Assembly (NCBI RefSeq): GCF_001493375.1
Contig: NZ_LN929897.1
Coordinates: forward strand, 704,754-768,753
Reading direction: 5' to 3'
DNA: 64,000 nucleotides
Origin: Streptomyces specialis
Lineage (GTDB): Bacteria; Actinomycetota; Actinomycetes; Streptomycetales; Streptomycetaceae
Within the stretch, counting starts at the first letter, position 1; the number at the start of each line of letters is the position of its first letter. Below are positions 16,723 through 26,723 of the stretch, piece after piece. Under the pieces are notes generated by a model that was not told the origin of the DNA, made no database searches, and worked only from the letters and a program-made list of their open reading frames with translations. The translations under genes were made by a program, and so were the position numbers.

Positions 16723-17730
16723 TCAGGACGCGCCCAGGGCCTCGCGGAGGGCCTGGAGGTTCGCGCGCATCACCTCGACGTAGTCAGCGCCGGGGGAGTC
16801 GTCGGTGATTCCCTCGACGGGGTCGAGGACCGCGGTCGCGAGGCCGAGGTCACCGGCGAGGGTCCGCGCGGTCTCGTCGCTGACCAGTGTCTCGAAGAAC
16901 ACGGTGGTCACGTTGTCATCCTCCGCGACCTCCTGGAGCTCGCGCATCCTGGCGGCGCTCGGCTCGGACTCCGGGTCGAGGCCGGAGATGGCCTCCTCGT
17001 GCAGGCCGTAGCGGGCGGCGAGGTAGCCGAAGGCGGCGTGGGTGGTGATGAACGTGTCGGTCTCCGTCGTGGCCAGGCCCTCGGTGAACTCCTGGTCCAG
17101 GGCGTTCAGCTCGTCGGTGAGCCGCGCGGTGTTCCGCTCGTAGTCGGCGGCGTGGTCCGGGTCCGCCTCGGCGAGCGCCGCGCCGACGCCCTCGGCGACC
17201 TCCGCGTACTTGGTGGGGTCCAGCCACAGGTGCGGGTCGAGGCCGTCCTCGCCGTGGTCGTGGTCCTCGTGCTCCTCTTCCCCGGCGTGCTCGTCCTCGG
17301 CGTGCTCGTCCTCGCCGTGGACCTCGGTGCCGTGGGCCTCCAGCTCGGTGAACGAGGTGGCCTCCACGACATGCTCCGCGCCGGACTGCTCGACGGCCTC
17401 GTCCACGGCGGGCTGGAGCCCGGCCAGGTAGACGACGAGGTCGGCCTCGGCGAGGTCGGCGGTCCGCTGCGGGCTGATGTCCAGGTCGTGCGGCTCGGTG
17501 CCGGGCTCGGTGAGCGTGTCGATCGTCACGTGCTCCCCGCCGATGCGCTCGACGAGGAACTCCATGGGGTAGAAGGACGCGATCACGTCCAGCCGCCCGT
17601 CGTCCCCGCCGCCCCCGCCGTCGTCGGTGCCGCAGCCGGTCAGGGCGAGCGCGCTGAGGGCGGTGGCGCCGGCGGCGAGGGCGGTGGCGGATATTCGGGC
17701 GCGGGATCTGGCTCCGGGTCTTGCGGTCAT
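16723..17730 (-). CDS. znuA: zinc-binding lipoprotein ZnuA
   Basis: The extracytoplasmic solute-binding component of the zinc transporter, cluster A-I type. After ATG 17730 (17739 is an alternative ATG) there is a lipoprotein signal ending LALTGCG. DVIASFYPMEFLVERIGGEH and EPGTEPHDLDISPQ give the first metal-ligand His. A His/Asp/Glu-rich loop (HGEDEHAEDEHAGEEEHEDH) is typical of zinc-specific members. HLWLDP, THAAFGYLA and FETLVSDETAR complete the fold. Neither start has a strong Shine-Dalgarno. The Zur box lies 22-36 nt upstream of 17730. Confidence 0.93.
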   Translation of the reverse strand: MTARPGARSRARISATALAAGATALSALALTGCGTDDGGGGGDDGRLDVIASFYPMEFLVERIGGEHVTIDTLTEPGTEPHDLDISPQRTADLAEADLVVYLAGLQPAVDEAVEQSGAEHVVEATSFTELEAHGTEVHGEDEHAEDEHAGEEEHEDHDHGEDGLDPHLWLDPTKYAEVAEGVGAALAEADPDHAADYERNTARLTDELNALDQEFTEGLATTETDTFITTHAAFGYLAARYGLHEEAISGLDPESEPSAARMRELQEVAEDDNVTTVFFETLVSDETARTLAGDLGLATAVLDPVEGITDDSPGADYVEVMRANLQALREALGAS

Positions 17731-17751
17731 GACAGCCATTTTCAAGTCAGG

Positions 17752-17766
17752 TGGAAATCATTGTCA
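17752..17766. promoter_or_regulatory. Zur box upstream of znuA
   Basis: TGGAAATCATTGTCA is a 7-1-7 imperfect palindrome closely matching the Streptomyces Zur operator consensus (TGAAAATGATTTTCA-like). It sits between znuA and the divergent glyS gene. Repression of the znu operon when zinc is sufficient is expected. Confidence 0.8.
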
Positions 17767-17934
17767 AATGGGTCAACGTGAGGAGACCGAAAGTGTGACC
17801 GAAGGGATACCCGGGGCCTCGCGGGACGGCGGGTGAGGGACCAGCGGTTTCCGGCTTACCGATTTGCTGCGGCCCCCTCGGACGCCGGTAATCTGAGGCG
17901 ATTCCTTCTCGTCCTTCATCCCGAAGAGAGCACC

Positions 17935-19317
<1,383 letters not shown>

Positions 19318-19332
19318 CCCCCCACCGGACCA

Positions 19333-19379
19333 CGGCCCTGGGCCCCGGCCCCCCGCGCGGGGACCGGGGCCCAGGGCCG
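19333..19379. terminator. hairpin terminator between glyS and the MFS gene
   Basis: A 16-bp perfect inverted repeat (19333-19348 and 19364-19379) lies between two convergent genes, 15 nt after the glyS stop. Confidence 0.82.
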
Positions 19380-19386
19380 CGGGGCG

Positions 19387-20877
19387 TCATTCGGTTCCCC
19401 GGGGCAGCCGGACGCTGAGCGCCGTGGTCACCACCACCGCCGCGAGCTGCGCGGTCAGCGTCACGGCCAGCGCGTCGCGCATCCCCGACGCCGCCTCGAC
19501 CGCCAGGAAGAGCGCGCCGAGCAGCGCCACGCCCAGCGCGATCGCCGACTGCTGCGCCGTCGCCATCACCCCCGCGCCCACCCCGGCCCGCTCCGGCGGC
19601 ACGTCCGCCAGCACCAGCCGGACCAGCACCGGTATCTGAAGTCCCTGCCCGAACCCGGCCACGGCCAGGCCGGGCGCCAGCTCCAGCAGCCCGAGTCCGG
19701 ACCAGTCCCGCAGCACGACCACCACCAGCGCGGCGGCGCCGGCCGCCTGCACCGCGCCCCCGGCCGTGATCACCCGGGCCCCGTACCGCGCGGTCAGTCG
19801 CGGCCCGGCCAGCGAGGCCGCGAAGAACGCCAGGGCGAACGGCACCAGGGCGGTGCCCGCCCGCACCGGGCCGTAGTGCAGGCCGCTCTGGAAGGCCACG
19901 GCCATCACGAACATGAAGCCGCCGAACCCGGCGAGCACGATCATCATCAGCGGCAGCGCCCACCGCATCCCCGTCAGCCGCAGCATCCCGGGCGGCACCA
20001 GCGGCACCGTGCCCGGCCGGCGCTCCGCGCGCCGCTCCACGGCGAGGAACGCCCCGGCCGCCACCGGGAAGGAAGCCAGCAGCACCCAGGTCCAGACCGG
20101 CCACCCGGCGGCCCTGCCCTCGGTCAGCGGCACCATCAGCGTCATCAGGGAGACGGCCAGCAGCAGCGTCCCCGGCACGTCCACCGGCGCCGGGCGGTCC
20201 GCCCTGGTCTCGGGGATCGCCCGGACCACCAGGACCGTCGCGAGGACCACGGCGGGCACGTTGACCAGGAACACCGAACGCCAGCCGGTGCCCGCGACAT
20301 CGGCGGCCACCAGCACCCCGCCCAGGATCTGGCCCGCGACCATGGCCAGGGCCGCCGTCGCACCGTACAGGCCGAGCGCCCTGGCCCGGCGGGGTCCGGC
20401 GGTGGTGGACTGGATGGTCGCCAGCACCTGCGGCTGCAGCAGCGCCGCTGAAGCGCCCTGCGCGACGCGGGCGGCCACCAGCGTCCAGGCGTCGGGCGCC
20501 AGTCCACAGGCGAGCGAGGTCACGCCGAAGGCGACGAGACCCAGAAGGAGGAGCCTGCGGCGGCCCAGCATGTCGCCGAGCCGGCCGCCCAGCACCAGCA
20601 GCACGGCGTAGGCCAGGCCGTACCCCGCGACGATCAGCTCCAGCAGGGCCGGCCCCGCGTCCAGATCGCGGTCGATGGTGGGCAGGGCGACATTGACGAT
20701 GAAGAAGTCGACGAGCGGCAGCGCGGCGCAGAACAGCACCGTGAACAGCCCGAGCGGGCCGAGCGCGCCGCCGCCCTCCGCCGCGGCGGGAGGCCGGCGC
20801 GGCGGGGGAACGGTGACCGTGCCGGGAACGGGTATCGCGGGAGTCGCGGGAGTCGCGGTGGATTCAGTCACGACCAC
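19387..20877 (-). CDS. MFS transporter, DHA2 (14-TM) drug efflux type
   Basis: A 496-residue membrane protein with about 14 hydrophobic helices. LGGRLGDMLGRRRLLLLG is the MFS motif A, and VDFFIVNVALPTIDRDL is typical of the EmrB/QacA (DHA2) group. The C-terminal half holds VRLVLADVPPERAGVGAG. The N-terminal ~50 residues are Thr/Pro/Ala-rich and cytosolic. GTG 20877 is chosen because GGAGG lies 6 nt upstream; GTG 20871 is possible. The gene is divergent from an MmyB-like regulator that probably controls it. Proton-driven export of a toxic compound is inferred; the substrate is unknown. Confidence 0.88.
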   Translation of the reverse strand: MVVTESTATPATPAIPVPGTVTVPPPRRPPAAAEGGGALGPLGLFTVLFCAALPLVDFFIVNVALPTIDRDLDAGPALLELIVAGYGLAYAVLLVLGGRLGDMLGRRRLLLLGLVAFGVTSLACGLAPDAWTLVAARVAQGASAALLQPQVLATIQSTTAGPRRARALGLYGATAALAMVAGQILGGVLVAADVAGTGWRSVFLVNVPAVVLATVLVVRAIPETRADRPAPVDVPGTLLLAVSLMTLMVPLTEGRAAGWPVWTWVLLASFPVAAGAFLAVERRAERRPGTVPLVPPGMLRLTGMRWALPLMMIVLAGFGGFMFVMAVAFQSGLHYGPVRAGTALVPFALAFFAASLAGPRLTARYGARVITAGGAVQAAGAAALVVVVLRDWSGLGLLELAPGLAVAGFGQGLQIPVLVRLVLADVPPERAGVGAGVMATAQQSAIALGVALLGALFLAVEAASGMRDALAVTLTAQLAAVVVTTALSVRLPRGTE

Positions 20878-20898
20878 GACGCTCCTCCCGGGCACAGC

Positions 20899-20940
20899 CT
20901 GGTACCAGAGTGTCTTCATCCTGGTATTCCGGCTACCTGG
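20899..20940. promoter_or_regulatory. candidate operator between MFS pump and regulator
   Basis: CTGGTACCAG (20899-20908) is a perfect palindrome. CCTGGTA...TACCTGG (20920-20940) is a near-inverted repeat using the same half-site. Both lie in the 95-nt space between the divergent genes. Binding by the neighbouring regulator is inference. Confidence 0.5.
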
Positions 20941-20972
20941 AAACCGCCTGCGGAAGCGGCGATGCTGGAGGC

Positions 20973-21857
20973 ATGACATCCGTGGAGGAATCGCGGCGGA
21001 CCGTTCCCGACGCGCGTCCGGCCGACGAGGGCGCCACGCGCCGCCGGGAGCTGGCCGCGTTCCTGCGCAGCCGCCGGGAGCGCATCACGCCCGAACGGGT
21101 CGGCCTGTCCCGGGGCCGCCGCCGGCGCACCCCCGGGCTGCGCCGCGAGGAGGTCGCGCACCTCGCGAACGTCGGTGTCACGTGGTACACGTGGCTGGAG
21201 CAGGCCCGCGCCATCCAGGTCTCGGCCGGGGTCCTCGACGCCATCGCGCGGACGCTGCTCCTGGACGCCAACGAGCGGGAGTACCTGTTCACCCTCGCCG
21301 GGGTGGCCGACCCGACGCCCGGCGCGGAGTCGCCCGGCGTCCCCGGCCCGCTGCGCGAGGTGCTGCGGCAGCTCGCGCCGATCCCCGCCTGCGTGCAGAA
21401 CAGCCGGTACGACATCCTCGCCTACAACACCACGTACGGGCAGTTGCTCTGCGACCTCGACGCCGTCCCGGCCGAGGACCGCAACTGCATGCTGCTGGCG
21501 TTCACCCACCCCGGCTGGCGGGCGGCGCTGGTGGACCGGGAGGAGACCGTACGCCTGATGGCCGCGAACTACCGGGCGTTCATGGCCGGGCACCTCGCCG
21601 AGCCCGCCTGGAAGCACCTGCTGAAGCGGCTGTTGCGGGAGTCCGACGAGTTCCGCGCGCTGTGGGAGCGGCACGAGGTGATCCGCTCCCATCCGGCCCA
21701 GCACAAGCGCTTCCGCAACCCCCATGTGGGCCTGCTCCACCTGCACGGGACGCGCCTGTGGCTCGGTCCGCAGTCCGGCTCGCGCCTGATCGCCTACTCC
21801 CCGGCCGACGAGGAGTCCCGGGAGCGGCTGGAGCGGCTGCACGCGATGTTCGCCGGG
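20973..21857 (+). CDS. helix-turn-helix regulator, MmyB-like, 3' end replaced by adapter sequence
   Basis: About 295 authentic residues are present. The N-terminal XRE-type HTH reads RREEVAHLANVGVTWYTWLE, and the central/C-terminal MmyB ligand-binding domain contains QNSRYDILAYN, CMLLAFTHPGWR and HVGLLHLHGTRLWLGPQSG. It ends in RERLERLHAMFAG, very close to the usual end of the family. From 21858 the sequence is sequencing adapter, so the natural stop is lost; only a few residues should be missing. It is divergent from an MFS efflux pump, a common arrangement in Streptomyces in which the regulator controls the pump. Confidence 0.85.
21443..21525 (+). repeat. 83-bp segment duplicated exactly at 21975-22057
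   Basis: This internal piece of the MmyB-like regulator gene recurs without mismatch at 21975-22057, after adapter and 16S sequence. A perfect, frame-irrelevant duplicate beside adapter sequence marks an assembly error and not gene duplication. Confidence 0.9.
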
Positions 21858-22057
21858 CTTTCTCTTGTACACATCTCCGAGCCCACGAGACAGGCACGCA
21901 TCTCCTGTGCCGGTTTCATCTTGTAAACAAGAGCACTCCGGAATTATTGGGCGTAAAGCTCGATACGGCGGTTTGTTGCTCTGCGACCTCGACGCCGTCC
22001 CGGCCGAGGACCGCAACTGCATGCTGCTGGCGTTCACCCACCCCGGCTGGCGGGCGG
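21858..22057. other. chimeric assembly join: Nextera adapter + index + 16S rRNA fragment + duplicated segment
   Basis: 21858-21891 matches the Nextera read-through (ACATCTCCGAGCCCACGAGA is exact). 21892-21899 stands where the i7 index is expected, and 21900-21923 matches the P7 tail with errors. About 21928-21975 resembles an actinobacterial 16S rRNA V4 segment (CCGGAATTATTGGGCGTAAA). 21975-22057 duplicates 21443-21525. The genome resumes at about 22058. No gene should be called here, and the adjacency of the regulator to dusB is unproven. Confidence 0.93.
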
Positions 22058-22151
22058 AGGGAGAATGGGGACCGGTGGCGCACACGTCCCTGTCCGGGGC
22101 TGCGCCGTCCGTGCCGTCCGTGTCGTCCGCCGAGCCCGTGAAGGACCGTCC

Positions 22152-23288
22152 ATGACCCAGCCGTTGCAGATCGGCCCCCACACGGTCGACCCGCCGGTGG
22201 TGCTCGCGCCGATGGCGGGGATCACCAACGCGCCGTTCCGCACCCTGTGCCGGGAGTTCAGCGGTGGGCTCGGCCTGTTCGTCAGCGAGATGATCACCAC
22301 CCGGGCGCTGGTCGAGCGGAACGACAAGACCATGCGGCTCATCCACTTCGACGCCGCCGAGAAGCCCCGGTCCGTCCAGTTGTACGGCGTGGACCCGGAG
22401 ACGGTCGGCCGCGCCGTCCGCATGATCGCCGACGAGGACCTGGCCGACCACATCGACCTGAACTTCGGCTGCCCCGTCCCCAAGGTGACCCGCCGCGGCG
22501 GCGGGTCGGCCCTGCCCTACAAGCGGCCCCTGCTCCGCGCGATCCTGCGCGCCGCGGTGGGGAACGCGGGCGGGCTGCCGGTGACGATGAAGATGCGCAA
22601 GGGCATCGACGACGACCACCTGACGTATCTCGACGCGGGCCGCATCGCGGTCGGGGAGGGGGTGACGGCCATCGCCCTGCACGGCCGCACCGCCGCCCAG
22701 CACTACGGCGGGCAGGCCGACTGGGAGGCCATCGCCCGGCTGAAGGAGGCCGTGCCCGAGATCCCCGTGCTGGGCAACGGCGACATCTGGTCGGCCGACG
22801 ACGCGCTGCGCATGGTCCGCGAGACCGGGTGCGACGGCGTGGTCGTGGGGCGCGGCTGCCTGGGGCGGCCGTGGCTCTTCGCCGATCTGGTCGCCGCGTT
22901 CGGCGGTGAGGGCGCCGGGGAATACGCGCGGCCGTCGCTGCGCGAGGTCGCGGACACGATGCTGCGGCACGCCGCGCTGCTCGGGGAGTGGCTGGACGAC
23001 GAGTCGCGCGGCGTCATCGACTTCCGCAAGCACATCGCCTGGTACACCAAGGGCTTCTCGGTCGGCTCCGCGCTCCGGCAGCGGCTGGCCGTCGCCGCGT
23101 CCCTGGACGAGCTGGCGGCGCTGCTGGGGGAGCTGGACCTCGACCAGCCCTGGCCCGCGGGCGCCGACGGGCCGCGCGGCAGGACGTCCGGCAGGAACCG
23201 GGTGGTCCTGCCGGACGGCTGGCTGGCCGATCCGTACGACACGGCGGCGGTCTGCGGCGACGCCGAGCTGGACACGTCGGGCGGCTGA
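22152..23288 (+). CDS. dusB: tRNA-dihydrouridine synthase
   Basis: An FMN/NADPH enzyme that reduces uridine to dihydrouridine in tRNA. The 378-residue protein has the family start VVLAPMAGITNAPFRTL, DLNFGCPVPKVTRRGGGSAL (catalytic Cys in FGCP), the tRNA-binding TMKMRKGIDDDHLTY, LHGRTAAQHY and GNGDIW. The flavin-phosphate motif is GCDGVVVGRGCLGRPW. ATG 22152 fits the conserved N-terminus, with AAGGA upstream. The 5' flank begins just after the chimeric join at 22057, so its promoter region may be incomplete. Confidence 0.94.
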   Translation: MTQPLQIGPHTVDPPVVLAPMAGITNAPFRTLCREFSGGLGLFVSEMITTRALVERNDKTMRLIHFDAAEKPRSVQLYGVDPETVGRAVRMIADEDLADHIDLNFGCPVPKVTRRGGGSALPYKRPLLRAILRAAVGNAGGLPVTMKMRKGIDDDHLTYLDAGRIAVGEGVTAIALHGRTAAQHYGGQADWEAIARLKEAVPEIPVLGNGDIWSADDALRMVRETGCDGVVVGRGCLGRPWLFADLVAAFGGEGAGEYARPSLREVADTMLRHAALLGEWLDDESRGVIDFRKHIAWYTKGFSVGSALRQRLAVAASLDELAALLGELDLDQPWPAGADGPRGRTSGRNRVVLPDGWLADPYDTAAVCGDAELDTSGG

Positions 23289-25226
23289 CGCCCGCGCGCG
23301 GCAGCCGCCGGAGGCGCCCGCCACGGCCGTCAGCAGGGCGAACGGCGACGCCGCGGACCACGCCTGCGGGGAGCAGGCGTGCGGGTAGGGCACCGGCTCG
23401 GGGTGGTCGGCGCGGGCGTAGCCAGCGATGACCTCCGGCATCCGGTACTCGTGGCGGGCGGCCATGTCGAGGATGCCGCGCGCGAGCGCGCGGGCGTGGT
23501 CGTGCATCCCGTACCGGGCCAGACCGAGGGCGGCGATGGCGCTGTCGTGCGGCCAGACGCTGCCCCGGTGGTACGACAGCGGGTGGTACGCCTCCTGTCC
23601 GGCCGCGAGGGTCCTGATGCCCCAGCCGGAGAAGAACTCGGCGGACAGCAGCCGCTCGGCCACCGCCTCGCCGTGCTCCTGCGGGAGGATGCCCGTCCAC
23701 AGCAGGTGGCCCGCGTCCGAGCCGAGCGCGTCCGCGCGGCGGCCGTCGCCGTCCAGCGCCAGCGCCGGGAAGTCGTGCTCGCGCAGCCAGAAGTCGGCCA
23801 CGAAGCGCTGCCGCAGCCGGTGGGCGGCGTCCTCCAGCCGGTCCGCGTACGACGCGTCGCCCCACGCCGTGCGGGCGAGGCGGGCGGTGCGGCGCAGCGC
23901 GTCGTAGGCATAGCCCTGGACGGCGGCGGCCCTGATGACGCCCTTGGCCGGGGTGCCGTCGGCGAAGCAGATCGCGCCGGCCGAGTCCTTCCAGCTCTGG
24001 TTCGCCAGACCGCCGGCGTCCGCCCGGTACAGCAGGTAGCCGTGCTCGCGCAGCCCGCCGTGCTCGAACATCCAGTCCACGGCGGCCCGCGCGTTGCGCT
24101 GGAGGCGGTGGGCGAGCTTGTCGTCGGCGGTGGCCTCGGCGTGCGCGCCGAGCAGCATCAGGAAGAGGGGAGTGCTGTCGACGGACCCGAAGTACCGCCC
24201 GTAGGGGACCTGCCGGAAGTGCGCCAGCTCGCCGTGGCGCAGCTCGTGCACGATCTTGCCGGGCTGCGCGATCCGGTCGGCGTCCTCGGCCTTGGCCTGG
24301 GTGGCGGCCAGGGCCAGCAGTGTCGCGGCGGCCGGCTCGGGGTGGCTGGACAGCGTGAACAGGGAGGTGATCAGCGCGTGCCGGCCCAGCAGCGTCAGGA
24401 ACCACGGCACGCCCGCGGCCGGCACCCGCAGCGCCTCGCCGTCGGGGCCGGTGGCCGCGACCCGCAGCCCGGACAGGTCGGCGGAGCCCTGCGCGCAGGC
24501 GCGGGCCAGCTCCGGCCAGCCGTCCGGAACCTCGGTCTCCAGGGCGGCGCCGGACGGGAAGACGTCGGCGGCCTCGGCGGCGTGCGGCTCGGGGGCGCCG
24601 TGGGGGTGGGCCTCGACGCGCAGCGTCAGCTCGGCGGAGCCGTGCGGCGGCAGGTCGAGGAGCCAGCACAGGCGGCGGGCGCCACTGCCGGTCTCCTCCA
24701 CCGCGTCGGGCGCGGGCCGGGCGGTGACGACGGTCCGCGAGGTCCACTCGCGCCGCCGGTACCCGAACTCGACGCCGTCGGGCAGCGAGGCGCGGGTCCG
24801 CACCGCGTGCGGCTTGTCGTACCAGCGGTGGTCCCAGCGCAGCTCGAACTGGTCGGCGAAGTCGGCGTTCACCGTGAGGGCGACCAGGGCGCTTGAGGCG
24901 TCGCCCCGGTTGCTGCTGAGGCGGATGCGCTCGGTCAGGGCGCCGTCGCTCACGGTCTGCTCGCGGAACACGGTCAGCGCGGGCGCCTCGGCGCGCGAGC
25001 CGCGCGGGGTGAGGACGGCGGTGGCGGTGGAGCCGGTGGAGGCGGCGGGCACCAGCACGGTCGGCACCGAGCCGTCCACCGTGAGCTGCCAGCGGCTGAG
25101 GTGCCGGGCGTCCCGGGCGAACAGCCCCAGGGGGTGGGAGCCGCGCTCGTCGGTGATGTCCCCGGCCGGGCCGACCGCGACGAAGGTGCCGTCCTGGACG
25201 AGCAGGCAGTGGTTCGTCGTGATCAC
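23289..25226 (-). CDS. glycogen-debranching-type glycosidase (amylo-alpha-1,6-glucosidase-like), 3' end abnormal
   Basis: About 646 residues of a glycogen-debranching N-terminal domain followed by an (alpha/alpha)6 barrel. The N-terminus is ITTNHCLLVQDGTFVAVGPA, with LFARDARHLSRWQL. The barrel includes VPYGRYFGSVDSTPLFLMLL, YRADAGGLANQSWKDS, YHPLSYHRGSVWPHDSAIAA and HACSPQAWSAASPFALL. GTG 25226 overlaps the TGA of the upstream gene (GTGA), so translation is coupled. No stop occurs where homologues end. The frame runs on antisense through dusB for over 2 kb without a stop, so the final part is missing or shifted. The end given here (23289) is a boundary, not a real stop. Confidence 0.75.
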
Positions 25227-26557
25227 CGGGCCACCTCCGCGATCAGGTCGATGGTGAGGGCGGCCGTCCAACTGAAGTCACGGCTGCCCCGGGCCTCGCC
25301 GGTGAACGGGTCCACGTACTCGGCGAAGTGGGACTCCTCGGCCGCGCGGAGCATGGTGCGGCGCAGGGCGTCGGCCTGCCGCCGCGCGCCGTGCCGCCGC
25401 AGGCCGCGCTCCAGCAGCCAGTTGACGTTGAACCACGCCGGGCCCCGCCAGTACCGCGCGGCGTCGAAGGCGCAGCCGGTCAGGTCGTAGCTCGGCACCA
25501 GGCGGGTGGTGGAGCCGAGGCCGAAGTGCTCGCCGGAGGCCGTGCGGACCAGGGTGTCCGCGATGTCCTCCGGCAGCCCCGGCAGGATCAGCGGGAGCAG
25601 CCCGGCGGCGCTGCGCTCGGGGATCGGCTCGCCGGTGATCACGTCCTGGCACAAGAACATGCCGGCGTCCGGGTTCCACAGGCGCTTGAGCAGGGTGGTG
25701 GTGAGCTGCTCCGCGCGGACCTGATGGTCGGAGGAGTCCTCGCCCAGGGCGGTCGCGATCTCGGCCAGGGCGTGCTCGGAGGCGATCAGCAGGGCGTTGA
25801 GCCCGGGGTCCTCGACGGCGAACAGGTGGCGCGCGGCGGCGTCCTGGTAGCCGAGGTCGCGGTAGTGCGCGGCGAGCCGGACATACCGCCCGTAGTCGAG
25901 GTCGGTGGGCCGGTCGGCGGGGCAGCCGTGGTCGAGGTCGGCGCGGTGGAACGAGTCGGGGGCGGCCGGCTCGACGCGGGACAGGGGCGAATCCCAGCAC
26001 GGACTGTTGTCCATGCCGGACTCCCAGGGGTGCACGATGGAGGCCAGGCCCCGGCCGCCGAGGTCGCGGCTGTCGGTGAGATACCGCTGCCAGGCCATGA
26101 GGCGGGGGTAGACCCGGCGCAGGAAGCCCCGGCGGGCGGGGGGGGCGGGGGCGGCCTGGTGGACCAGCCAGGCGGCCATCGCGTGGATGGGCGGCTGGAC
26201 GATGCCGGAGGTCTCGACGGCGCCCGGCGCCCCCGCCGCGCCCCCGGCGGTCGAGGAGCGCCAGAAGTCGGGACTCGGGAAGTACGCCGTGAGGGGAACG
26301 TCGGGGTTGAAGACGATGTGCGGGATGCGTCCGTCCGACCACTGCGCGTCGAGCAGGGTCTCCAGCTCCAACTGGGCCCGGAACGCCGACAGGTGGCGCA
26401 GTCCGATGGCGATGAAACCCGAGTCCCAGCTCCACTGGTGGGGGTACAGGGTGCGGGAGGGGACTGTGGAGGCCCCCACCCAGTTGCCGGAGAGAACACT
26501 GCGTGCGCTGTTGTATGCGATCGATGCGGGTCTTGATGGCTGATCAGCGCGATCCAC
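25223..26557 (-). CDS. MGH1/GH63-like glycoside hydrolase domain protein
   Basis: A 444-residue (alpha/alpha)6-barrel protein of the mannosylglycerate hydrolase/GH63 type. Motifs are TLYPHQWSWDSGFIAIGLRH, VHPWESGMDNSPCWDSPL, and YWRGPAWFNVNWLLERGL (substrate-site Trp and Asn). There is no signal peptide, so it probably acts on an imported oligosaccharide or compatible solute. GTG 26557 has GGAG about 7 nt upstream. It is translationally coupled to the debranching-type gene downstream and divergent from a ROK regulator. The exact substrate is unknown. Confidence 0.83.
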   Translation of the reverse strand: MDRADQPSRPASIAYNSARSVLSGNWVGASTVPSRTLYPHQWSWDSGFIAIGLRHLSAFRAQLELETLLDAQWSDGRIPHIVFNPDVPLTAYFPSPDFWRSSTAGGAAGAPGAVETSGIVQPPIHAMAAWLVHQAAPAPPARRGFLRRVYPRLMAWQRYLTDSRDLGGRGLASIVHPWESGMDNSPCWDSPLSRVEPAAPDSFHRADLDHGCPADRPTDLDYGRYVRLAAHYRDLGYQDAAARHLFAVEDPGLNALLIASEHALAEIATALGEDSSDHQVRAEQLTTTLLKRLWNPDAGMFLCQDVITGEPIPERSAAGLLPLILPGLPEDIADTLVRTASGEHFGLGSTTRLVPSYDLTGCAFDAARYWRGPAWFNVNWLLERGLRRHGARRQADALRRTMLRAAEESHFAEYVDPFTGEARGSRDFSWTAALTIDLIAEVAR

Positions 26558-26626
26558 GAAGGCTCCGAGGGGACGTCGGCTTTGCCGCTGCCATGCGGCT
26601 GCACCGTGTGTTTTGTCGAAGGTACC

Positions 26627-26670
26627 GTAGAGTTACGTCTACTTAACACGCAAAAGTACCCCTGTAATAT
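26627..26670 (+). promoter_or_regulatory. AT-rich promoter with adjacent inverted repeat, upstream of the ROK gene
   Basis: TTAACA (26643-26648) and TAATAT (26665-26670) with a 16-nt spacer form a good sigma-70-like promoter reading toward the ROK gene. GTAGAGTTACGTCTAC (26627-26642) is an inverted repeat with 5-bp arms touching the -35. It is a likely operator for the ROK regulator and also lies upstream of the divergent glycosidase operon. Confidence 0.62.
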
Positions 26671-26723
26671 CGACTTCACAAGCTAAAGGGGGAGAGAAAA
26701 TCCCGTCGGCCGGGAAGGCAGCG

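Noticed and set aside
21928..21975. rRNA gene fragment
   Set aside because: It matches about 50 nt of 16S V4 but is flanked by adapter and a duplicated gene piece; it is contaminating amplicon, not an rRNA locus.
20916..25271. A single 1451-residue minus-strand protein
   Set aside because: Only the first ~645 codons are glycosidase-like; the rest is the antisense of dusB, of adapter and 16S sequence, and of the regulator gene.
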